Origin: Branchiostoma floridae
Taxonomy: Eukaryota > Chordata > Leptocardii > Amphioxiformes > Branchiostomatidae
Length of the DNA: 39,167 nt
Assembly: GCF_000003815.2 (NCBI RefSeq)
Contig: NC_049987.1
Location: 7,899,330-7,938,496, forward strand
Reading direction: 5' to 3'
Of this stretch, positions 19,757 to 28,130 are shown piece after piece. The notes beneath the pieces are model-generated. The model saw only the letters and a program-made list of their open reading frames with translations, did not search any database and was not told the DNA's origin. Position 1 is the first letter of the stretch. Each line of letters opens with the position of its first letter. The position numbers were made by a program, and so were the translations under genes.

Positions 19757-19937
19757 TCGTGCCATTAGACTCCCTTGCAGTCTTCGGGAAAGGGAGTTTC
19801 TCGCTATCACGGCAAACTCCCTTCCACAGCAAACTCCCTCAGTAAACTCCCTTTCCCGGCACAAGAGAGCATGGCCAACGTTAAAAATTGCGGACCAACG
19901 ATCCGACCAACGACTGCAAGGGAGTTTATCGTGCCAT
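19757..19937. mobile_element. MITE with 9-bp target duplication between genes B and C
   Basis: Direct repeats tcgtgccat (19757-19765, 19929-19937) flank an element 19766-19928 with ends tagactcccttgcagtc and the complement gactgcaagggagttta. The interior phrase ctttcccggcac..gagagc..gttaaaaattgcggacc resembles the element at 23999-24202, so both probably belong to one family. Confidence 0.85.
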
Positions 19938-20912
19938 GGGGACAGGCACTAATTATAAAATGTGTAATACATATTCTAATAGCCAGTGTATAACCTGAAA
20001 ACCGTCACTGTTTGGGGCACGATATGGACTACTTATACCGGAGAGTAATAGGGAAGCTAGGAGCATGATTGCAGTGTGCAGTACAAACTGGCTCTCAGTG
20101 GACTGGTGCACGTCATTCATTGGTTTCCCTTTCAGCACCAGGGACAGGTATGTCATTGACGGATGTTGTTTTGTTTCGTCTCGCTAGATGGCGCTTAAGT
20201 GCGTGGGAAGAAAGTAAGTGACGAAAAAAATGCTTGTGGCTCAAAGACTCTGTGAAGTGGCAGATTGAATACGACACACAACGTTAGATATTTTTACCAT
20301 CAAATAGATTGTAACAACATAATTAAATCCTCTACAATAATTGAATAAGCCTAGAAATCTCCAAAGCACAATTAGCGAGTAAAAAAACAATACAACATTG
20401 AATCTTACAATCAGTAGATTGTACTATTGTACTAACAAACTTATATAATAAAATTGTGTATATTTATTTGGAAACCTGTTATAACCGCCCTTTGGTGTAG
20501 CAAACCAGCTGCGTATTGACTACGAACTCCGCCAACATAAATCGAATTACAAACGGGAGTATGTGCTATAGATCCGAGGAAAGTTGTCGGACGCTACTGC
20601 CATTACAATTACAGTGTGGATGACATTGGGATGTGCAACATTTCCATCGACAATTGTCGTCAAGACTAAGTTTTAAGCTTGTTTTCTGAACGTGGCCTAG
20701 ATCTGTTGCCGAAACCAAGTTAACAGCTGATTTTCTGAACACATGGCCTAGGTCTGACTCCCTTTTCTCTGTGCCCTTGGTATCTCCCTGTGCACACCTG
20801 CAGATTTAATGTAATTTGGACTGCCTCTTCTACCACAAGTCACAACACCGGGACCGAGCTAGTGGTCTGAGAACTTCATCTTGTTCTTGGATTTCCCTTC
20901 CTCAGTTGCGCC
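19938..20912. other. Spacer upstream of RBR gene C
   Basis: No gene recognised, and in particular no E2-like exon 1 on the minus strand, in contrast to the spacers upstream of A and B. It contains an RE1-like motif at 20131-20147. A possible acceptor cttcctcag lies 8 bp before the gene C start codon, so an upstream non-coding exon is possible. Confidence 0.5.
20131..20147 (+). promoter_or_regulatory. RE1/NRSE-like motif, copy 1
   Basis: ttcagcaccagggacag matches the 5' 17 positions of the vertebrate REST element (TTCAGCACCnnGGACAG). Similar flanks (ggacagg, then tgttttgtttcg...cgctagatggcgc) recur at the second copy, 24935-24951, so it may be carried by a dispersed repeat. Confidence 0.45.
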
Positions 20913-21290
20913 ATGGAGGAAGATATGGATGGTGAGGGCACTGGAGACCATGTTCCGCAACAACGGGACCATGAAGTGTCGCCGCGAGGAGACCATGCGC
21001 CTCAGCAAGGGGGTCATTCGCCGCAAAACGAGGAACATGTGCTGCACGACCTTTCGCCGCCAGACGAGGACCATGGACCTCAAGACGGGGATCATGGGCC
21101 TCAAGACGGGAATCATGCGTCACAAGACGGGGAACATTCGCCGCAGGACGAGGAACATGGGCCACAAGACGAGGAACATGTGCCGAACGATGGGAGCAGT
21201 GAGGAGTCTGGTGGGGGCGGTGGCAACCGAATGTGGCAGGTTTTCGTCGTGGGTCTTGAGGGAAAAACAACTACTATAAACATCCATAAG
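20913..21290 (+). CDS. RBR gene C exon 1 with acidic heptapeptide repeats
   Basis: 126 codons ending in phase 0 before gtattt. From about 21060 to 21190 a 21-bp unit encodes [35 protein letters not shown] and HVPNDGS. The last 22 codons are the first hairpin of the ubiquitin-like domain ([13 protein letters not shown]...NIHK). Confidence 0.82.
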
Positions 21291-24200
21291 GTATTTATGA
21301 ACTCTTATATTCCTAATGTTATTGATTACGTAGACTGATACGTTGTTTGTTTTGGGGTTCCATTGGGGTTCGTCGACAATACTTAAACCCAGCTGCAGCC
21401 TTCAGGGTGGGACCAGCATCCATCTGCAGAATGTTAACCAGCTGCAGGATCGTAGAAAATTTACATCATAACCCTCAAATCTGTCTAGCAGTGTTTCCCG
21501 CCAAATCTCATTACATCAAGGATTGACCTAAATATTCCGAAGACGTCGGACCAACCAGGATAGAGTTAGCGAAAGAATTTTGGCGGAAAGGTGGTCTGAG
21601 TGCAAAATGAGTCTAATTTCTAAAAATGGGACTAATACAAGCTTTTGATTTAATGTCATACTAATTATAATTTGAATCATCCGACGACCATGTTGGCGGG
21701 TATTAGCAGTAGCATCTTCGTTTGGTTAACAGACGTACACTGTAGTCCAACATGGCGCAATGAAAAGCCTGTATACGAGCGATCGCTGTTGTTGTTTATA
21801 TCCGGGGTAATGGACGACTGGTTCCTACCAGGACGTCGGTAAATTGGATTAAAAATTGATATTCAAAGTAGTAGATCAAATTACTGGTTAAAATGTAAAT
21901 GAATATCTGCGTCGCCGTGACAGCATAGCGATCGCTCGTACTTCGAAACAGAGGGGTGATTCATTTGTTCTGGCTGCTGGTTGTTTCTTTTCAGGCAGTT
22001 TACGTCTGTCTTTGTTATAGATTCTGCATTAAGATAGAACAGAAAAGATAGCTATTTTTGTGGTAGACTTTGGCACTGCATTACAATACGGTAAAAATGT
22101 CCAAATTGTTTTTTTTATTTAGATACAAAATAGAAATAAACGGACGAGGACAAAGTGACGGCGGACTCAAGTTACATTCAACTTATATTAGCGCCGCCAC
22201 TTATACAAGAATTGAAAATAATAAATTATACAGGACATTAATAAATGGATAATTACATTGTTGTAATTGTTGTTGTTTATTTGCCCTTAAAATACTAAAT
22301 ACATACAAATGAGATGCATGTTTATAACACTGAAAGGGAGACCGGAAGCTTTTGTTTATGTAAAGGCCACCCTTTATCAACTTACATTGTAGAACAATTC
22401 AAATCAATTAAACAAAAGATAGGAATATGGGCGATCAATATATGTAACAATACAGCGAGAAATTTCCATAACTTTGGTAATCATGCATGCGTATGAGTTA
22501 GAATTGGAGTTTATACTACTAATTCTAGTAGTAAAAAGGAAACACAAACTACATTAGGGAAATTTAGGGTTATTCTTAGAATCAGCTTTATCGTGACTCT
22601 TGAATATAGCAAAAGAGGGACACATTACTGAAGTTGTTCAAACCCATGGGACCCTAGCCTGGGTACCATCCGATTTCTACCGGGACTTCTACTTTTTTTC
22701 AGGGTAGCGAGTGTAAGGAGCCCCGGTAGAAATCGGATGGTACCCAGGCTAGTGGGACCCGTGTACACGATTGACTGTATTAGTGTCTGTTCATGCAGGA
22801 TGCCACAGTGGACGAACTCATCCGCAAGATCAGCCGGAGGAACGGGATCCCGCCCGACGCGCAGCGCGTCCTGTACACCACCAAGCAGCTGGAGTACGGC
22901 CACGGGTACCGCCTGTCCCACTACAACATACAGAACCAGTCTGTTCTGTTTGTCGTCCTGCGGCTGCAGGGTGGCAGCAACGCTGATGTCTCACAGAATA
23001 CACCGGAGGAGAATACCGATTTCGACGCCCCTAGCATGACCAGTGGGGACGGTGACCCCGACACTTCCCCCCTCAGGATGTCCTGTGGGCACACCATCAC
23101 AAAAGATAAGCTCTACACCTACTGCCGTGATGCTCTAAGGTAAACATTTATTATAAACAATTGTCAACCAATAATTGGTATATGTTACATGTAAAATGCT
23201 ACCACCTTTCGCAGACGTTCTGCGTGCGGAAGGCGCTTATTGGTAGGACCAAGAAGGTCTATAGCTAAGTTAAGCAATGTCATAATGAGTGAAGTGTAGA
23301 TAATATCTCCGGCATCCCATCAAGATTGATTACGTCTGTACGTGTGTAATCCATTATGAATGAATAACTCAACGTGCACAAACGCTGAGTCTGTATGTAA
23401 TTTAGTTCAGTACTTGTGATTTTACTCTAAAGCATCAACTACTTTTTTTCTCGAGCATTGATACCTTTGCTGATCACTTTGCTATCAACGTTTCAGAGCT
23501 GGGAAGTACATCTTCCAGTGCCCTCACATCAGTAAAACAACAAGAGAGCATTGTGGGAAGGAATGGACTTTTCGGGAGGTCCGTCGCCACGCCGGACTTA
23601 CCTTGAAACAGAGGCAGGATTGTGAATTCGCCATCTCCGAAAACTACCTATTTGAGGGTATGCCATCTATGGGAATCCAGCGGTGCCCCAGCTGTCAGTC
23701 CTATTGCGAGCGGATCAGCAAGTACGGCAAGCGCGTGGTGTGCTCAAACTGTTCGATACATTTCTGCTGGTACTGCCTGCGTGAATTCGATGGGAGAGGT
23801 GCCGACGACTGCGGCAATCGCGACTGTAGATCGGAAGACAAGCGTCTGAGGATACTCCGCAAGTGCAAGCAGCGGTCCATCGTGGGAGTGGCGAACTGCC
23901 CTTCCATCAGGGCCTGCGTGGCGTGCGGCATACTCATCAAGTACGACAAGGCCTGCAAGCACATGGTACGCTATTGTGATGTTACTTAAGTCATACTGTA
24001 GCCTCCTTCACAGACTTCGGGGAGCGACGGCCTTTATTTCTTGAGGGAGCGCTAATTCGCGGTTTTCAGCATGGGCTAGTGTTGTGGTGCCGTAAAACTC
24101 CTTTCCCGGCATAGAGAATGTTAGCTCTTGTTGAAAAATCGCGAATCAGAGCTCCCCAAAAAATGAACGCCGTCGCTCCGAAAGTGTCTGCAAAGGAGGC

Positions 24201-24617
24201 TAGTTGTATTGGAACATAATTCTTATAAGTTACTCTATCACATATATATGTTACTCGCTATCCGTTACCTCCACGGTACATTTGACATAACGCTGTCCTA
24301 TAGATATGTCACATAGATTCAACACCTTGTTCATCCACAACACGCCTTCAGTGTTGTAATGTCTTTTAAAAGCCTGAATGTTCGGTGTCTTTTGTACAGA
24401 TTAATAGTATATTCTATGTCTCTTATTCCACTGTACCCAGACCTGCATGTGTGGCCAGAAGTTCTGCTTCATCTGCTTGGAGCCTGCTGTCAGAGGAAAA
24501 TACCAGTGCGGCACGTTCAACAGCCGTTGTGAGGTCGCCGTTGTGCAGAAAACCATCCCGTCCATGGGAGGTACTGTGCAAGCGAGGGCTGGGCGGCCGT
24601 CAACTGGGGAAGGCTAG
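20913..24617 (+). CDS. RBR gene C: ubiquitin-like domain plus RBR E3 ubiquitin ligase, 4 exons, 454 aa
   Basis: Coding exons are 20913-21290, 22799-23139, 23497-23965 and 24441-24617 (1365 nt, phases consistent with A and B). Unlike its paralogues it has about 100 extra N-terminal residues, acidic and built from heptapeptides of the HGPQDGD type, then a ubiquitin-like domain ending LRLQGG at residue 185. The NNT linker is absent; a short acidic spacer leads to MSCGHT, the residual RING1. IBR (CPSC, CSNC, FCWYC) and RING2 follow, with candidate catalytic Cys393 in DKACKHM. The C-terminus runs past the IPGDN end of A and B into a minisatellite, ending at TAG 24615-24617; a donor-like gtactg there could alternatively lead to another exon. 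The K48 equivalent is kept and the K63 position is Asn. Function beyond RBR ligase is unknown. Confidence 0.84.
21291..22798 (+). other. Intron 1 of gene C
   Basis: 1.5 kb. It carries the block shared with gene B intron 1 (about 21445-21514), a hairpin MITE (22647-22760), and otherwise AT-rich sequence without a recognised exon. Confidence 0.55.
22647..22760. mobile_element. Hairpin MITE with 8-bp target duplication in intron 1 of gene C
   Basis: Arms 22654-22684 and 22722-22752 are perfect 31-nt reverse complements beginning tagcctgggtaccatccgat. The direct repeat tgggaccc flanks the 98-bp element (22655-22752) at 22647-22654 and 22753-22760. An 8-bp duplication fits the hAT superfamily. 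Confidence 0.88.
22799..23139 (+). CDS. RBR gene C exon 2
   Basis: Starts after tgttcatgcag and ends CTAAG before gtaaac. It holds the rest of the ubiquitin-like domain through LRLQGG, a short acidic spacer and MSCGHT...YC. At 341 nt it is far shorter than in A (614) or B (581) because the minisatellite linker is missing. Confidence 0.87.
23497..23965 (+). CDS. RBR gene C exon 3: RING1 end, IBR, RING2 start
   Basis: 469 nt between acgtttcag and gtacgc, phases as in A and B. It starts with a split Arg codon where A and B have Ser and ends after CKHM. Confidence 0.87.
23999..24202. mobile_element. MITE in intron 3 of gene C
   Basis: The left end tagcctccttcacagacttc and the complement of the right end, tagcctcctttgcagacact, pair, and pairing continues through ggagcgacggc, attcgcg, and ctttcccggca over about 100 nt. 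The element is therefore a nearly complete palindrome of 204 bp. It is related inside to 19766-19928. No clear target duplication. Confidence 0.8.
24441..24617 (+). CDS. RBR gene C exon 4: end of RING2 and extended C-terminus
   Basis: Starts after ctgtacccag: [25 protein letters not shown], then TIPSMGG and 14 further residues to TAG. The extension is encoded by the minisatellite that follows. Confidence 0.78.
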   Translation, partial: TCMCGQKFCFICLEPAVRGKYQCGTFNSRCEVAVVQKTIPSMGGTVQARAGRPSTGEG

Positions 24618-24770
24618 AGGGACGGGACAAGCGAGGGCTGGACGGCCGACAAGGAGGGAGGAGATAGGGACAGGACAAGCCATGGCTGGGCTGTCGACAA
24701 GGAGAGATGAGAGTGGATGGTCGACAACAGGGGAGGAGAGTGGGACTGCGCCGAGTGTGGAAATGATTGA
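24575..24770 (+). repeat. ~49-bp minisatellite at the 3' end of gene C
   Basis: The motif aagcgagggctgg recurs at 24580, 24629 and (as aagccatggctgg) 24677, spacing 49 and 48 bp, followed by gtcgacaaSRRSRG-type remnants. The open frame through to 24828 is not the RBR frame. Confidence 0.75.
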
Positions 24771-24934
24771 TGGAGTGTTGATAGAGGCATGGGAACGCGA
24801 CGGGGAGACAGGACAAGTGAAAACTTAGGCGTGGACACTGCAGGGGAAGGCTAGTCTCAGACCTCCTCCGGTTTGATCAAGATACGCTCTGCGTAAACAG
24901 ACTAAGTTACTATCAGGTCAAGTCAGTGGTTGAT

Positions 24935-24951
24935 TTCAGCACCAGGGACAG
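24935..24951 (+). promoter_or_regulatory. RE1/NRSE-like motif, copy 2
   Basis: Identical 17-mer ttcagcaccagggacag, followed by similar flanks (gttttgttgctggtcgctaggcgg). See copy 1 at 20131-20147. Confidence 0.45.
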
Positions 24952-26068
24952 GGCTATTCTATACGACGGCTGGAGTTTTGTTGCTGGTCGCTAGGCGGCA
25001 CCAGCTTATTGAACTCATCACAGTTACAGCCACTGTTGTTTTTCGTTTCAGATTTATTTCTTTTGTTCAGTTTATATCGCTTCTGTTGTCCTCCATTCTC
25101 CTTCCCTGAGAACATAGAACGATCTGTGTATTTTCGAGTAACTGACACCTGATGACATCTGGATGAAGTGCCCTCGAAAAGAATAAAGCCATGGCAAAAC
25201 TTGGTTGATAACTACAACTGTTCCCGCCCTTCATTTCTGTCAGTTCCCGATCTCATTATTTGAGGATATCAAGAACCCCCGTCTTAAATCGACTGCTAAG
25301 AGAAGTCCTTGAAAGATGCTAGCTCCACGCGTCTGGGTATCTATGTATGTTGATACACGAAAAGTGCGATTATACTTGTCTTCTCACCAGTCAGCAATCA
25401 GGCTGTCCAGTCTCATGCAGTGCCGCGCCGGTGTATTCTATTAATTTCCGTTGCGAGTTTTATTCACCAATTTTTGAACAACCACTGTTAGTCATATTTT
25501 TTCGTCGACGTAATATAGCGCTTGAAGCCATCGTGTCTTTCCGTCCCTATGTTACCACGAAACAAAGTTACGACCCTTTTCGTCCCGAGACAAATTTGTG
25601 TCAACAGAACTTTTGACACGGTCCCCCTAGTGTATCACATAAACAAATACATGAGTGCTCTAACATTTGTGTGAACGTAGCTCATTGTTTTTCGCTTTGC
25701 TTTACTTAAGGGTGCGACTTGTTTACAAGAGGATCTACAGGCTACGATTACTGAACAATTTTCGGCGACGTAATTTCACCCGTGCGTTCCTGGGTGATCC
25801 CCATCCGACCAGAATACCCACGCCTGCGGGAGGATCAAGAAACACACAAAATGCACTCAGAGAAAGAGAACCTTAAAATCACGATCGGGCGTTTTGTTTG
25901 ACGTGTGTGCTATTCAATTAAGCCTGTGTGCACAGTTCTTCGCGAGCTGTAAGCTCTGACTGGGTAATAATTTGCGATAGTATCAAAGTGTCAACATGCC
26001 CTATTGTACTGCTGATGGAGTGAACTTGTTAACATACTCGGTGTTGGTCTGTCTTTATTTCTGATCTG

Positions 26069-26077
26069 TATAAAAAG
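26069..26077 (+). promoter_or_regulatory. TATA box candidate upstream of the NHL gene
   Basis: tataaaaag on the gene strand, about 800 bp before the start codon. If used, the 5' UTR would be long or contain an intron. Confidence 0.35.
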
Positions 26078-26876
26078 ACCTTGGAAGAGTGCCAATGTCT
26101 GTAGGCTATGTGGTTGCGTCGCCAGGACATGTGTCAGGAACACACAAACAAACTAGACAGAAGGTGTAGGATCCAAACGTCGTCCAGATGAATGGGGATT
26201 GTTAACAAAACTGAGAGCGCTTATATACACGGCAATTTCGTGATCCCTCCATTTATGAAACGGTCCGTACCCAGCACCTGGGGCATCTTCAGCTCACCTG
26301 AGGTCATGGGCCCTAAAGCAGCTTAGTGGCCTTAACGCCAAAATCCAAACGTCACAAAGGACAAAGGACAGCTTACATACTCCCCACCTCCGCCCGCGTT
26401 TTTGTTTCCCCGCTCACCTAACTTAACGGTGTTACTACGGACTAGACCTGGCTGGAGACTAGTTGCCTGCGTTACGTCTGGAGGGAAACAGAGAATTCAA
26501 AGTCTGTAGTCCGTAGCCGGTGTGACAGGCAATGGTGAAAGATATGCGTGTTTGCTCAATGCGCCATACGGCGGAGATGTCTGGGTGAATAGAGAGGGGG
26601 ACAGGATACCATTGGCAATATTTATGGACCATAGACGAAGTCACGGAGTGGCGATTTGTTTTAGTTTTATATGGGCCGTGATAAACCTTTGGTCGTCGGA
26701 CACGATTGCTCTTCTGTGAGGCAGCCAGTGTTTTCGATGAACAACCAAAAACACTGTGACTGTGATCAACCGTCACGTGTACATCGATTGGTGACACAGG
26801 TCGCCTAGGTGAGGCTGCCTGAGGCGTTCCCAACGGTTACGGTACATTGGTAAATAGCTGGAACAGGGAAGTGGCT

Positions 26877-28130
26877 ATGGCACAGGCTGGGCTCGCTGCG
26901 CCACAGCTGACGCTACCTGTGGTCGGGATGGGCGACAGAAGACGCCAGGACGCCGATCCCGCTTACAGAGTTACCGGCGTTAAACTACCGCGGGTTGTGG
27001 ACGATCGAGTGTTTCTTGTGAAACGAAGCACACAACAAAGGACAGGTGGAAAGCAGGGAAAGTCACCGCTGCCAAGCGACCCTGGCACCAAGAACAGGAC
27101 GGCGTCGTTCTCCAAAGTGCTGAAACCTCTGCGTGTTGCTTATTCGCGAAATTCTGAGGCAGAAGTGAAACCTGTCCGCTTCGGACACTGGGGAAGTGCG
27201 GAGGGTCAGCTGAAGCGGCCGCGGGGAGTGGCGGTGACGAGCTCCGGCCAGATCTACGTCGTCGATGCGGGGAGCGAGCAGATCCAGGTGTTCAGTCCGG
27301 AAGGAGAGTTCATCCGACGGTTTCTCACGGGCAGGGGCAACACCAGGTCAGACCCGTGGGGCATAGCGGTGTTTCACCACGGCATCCTCGTCACCGACGC
27401 CGAGGAAAGTGTCGTCAACGTCTTCAGGAAGAGCGGCCACTACGTCGGACAGTTCGGCAAGGGCATCCTGCACAGACCGTGCGGCATTGCGGTGGACCCG
27501 AAGACGGACACGATATTTGTTACCGACAGGGAATGTGTGAAAGTCTTCCGCGGGGAAAACGGGGTGCTCATGAACATGTTATACTTCTACGGTTGCGCGA
27601 ACCCTTATGGATCTTATGTTGACTTCAAGTATCCGTTACCGTACCATGTTGCAGTAGACAAGGGAAACGCTGTGGTGTCCGACTGGAGAGAACACTGTGT
27701 GAAAGTTTTTGATATTGAGAATGGCGTCCTCATAAAGCGGATAGGGGCACGAGGGGCTCGGGTAGGAGGCCTTGAGCACCCCCGTGGAGTGTGCTTAGAC
27801 CGGACTGGTAACGTTATTGTCGCGGACCATGGTAACAAACGTGTTCAACTTTTCGATTGTAGGAAGGGGTACGGGTTTGGACGGTACGTGGCCACCGAGG
27901 CAGACGGGGTGCGCTCCCCGGAGGACGTCGCGCTCGTGCCCGACGGTAGGTTCGCTTTGACCGATAGCGATCGGCATTCCGTGACCCTTATCGGCACGGG
28001 CCTGGGCACAACCACCACATCATTGGACCACCTTTTCTACAACGCTTCGTCTAGAGAAAGATCCGCCAACCATTTTGTCTCCGACTCCTGTCAAGAAATT
28101 ACTGACAGAGAAGATGTGGACTTAGACTAA
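26877..28130 (+). CDS. NHL-repeat beta-propeller protein, single exon, 417 aa
   Basis: The frame is open from 26823, but an in-frame TGA lies at 26820-26822 and the codon at 26847 is TTG; the first ATG is 26877, so I start there. Residues 1-100 are basic, low in order and match nothing I know. From about residue 102 there are six NHL repeats, each with the pattern P-x-G-[IV]-A-V-D...V-x-D...V-x-V-F: RPRGVAVTSSGQIYVVDAGS, DPWGIAV, RPCGIAVDPKTDTIFVTD, PYHVAVDKGNAVVSDW, HPRGVCLDRTGNVIVADHGN and SPEDVALVPDGRFALTD. Six blades make a complete propeller as in TRIM-NHL proteins, where it binds RNA or protein. The C-terminal 40 residues are acidic. RING, B-box and coiled coil are missing from this exon. 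An acceptor-like aaatag at about 26853-26858 leaves room for upstream coding exons. Confidence 0.85.
   Translation: MAQAGLAAPQLTLPVVGMGDRRRQDADPAYRVTGVKLPRVVDDRVFLVKRSTQQRTGGKQGKSPLPSDPGTKNRTASFSKVLKPLRVAYSRNSEAEVKPVRFGHWGSAEGQLKRPRGVAVTSSGQIYVVDAGSEQIQVFSPEGEFIRRFLTGRGNTRSDPWGIAVFHHGILVTDAEESVVNVFRKSGHYVGQFGKGILHRPCGIAVDPKTDTIFVTDRECVKVFRGENGVLMNMLYFYGCANPYGSYVDFKYPLPYHVAVDKGNAVVSDWREHCVKVFDIENGVLIKRIGARGARVGGLEHPRGVCLDRTGNVIVADHGNKRVQLFDCRKGYGFGRYVATEADGVRSPEDVALVPDGRFALTDSDRHSVTLIGTGLGTTTTSLDHLFYNASSRERSANHFVSDSCQEITDREDVDLD

Larger units (their letters stand above)
24618..26876. other. Spacer between RBR gene C and the NHL gene
   Basis: No protein-coding exon recognised. It holds the second RE1-like motif (24935-24951), a candidate polyadenylation signal aataaa at about 25181, and a TATA box candidate at 26069. 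The open frames at 25347-25616 and 26459-26833 show no domain. Confidence 0.5.

Noticed and set aside
20902-21270. Antisense 122-aa frame with HxPR repeats
   Set aside because: Shadow of the HGPQDG repeat in RBR gene C exon 1.
24385-24828. 147-aa plus-strand frame over gene C exon 4
   Set aside because: Wrong frame relative to the RING2 codons; it exists because of the minisatellite.
26459-26833. 124-aa minus-strand frame upstream of the NHL gene
   Set aside because: No domain, no splice context, lies in the presumed 5' UTR of the NHL gene.
26847-26876. Upstream extension of the NHL frame
   Set aside because: The codon at 26847 is TTG; the first ATG after the in-frame stop is 26877.
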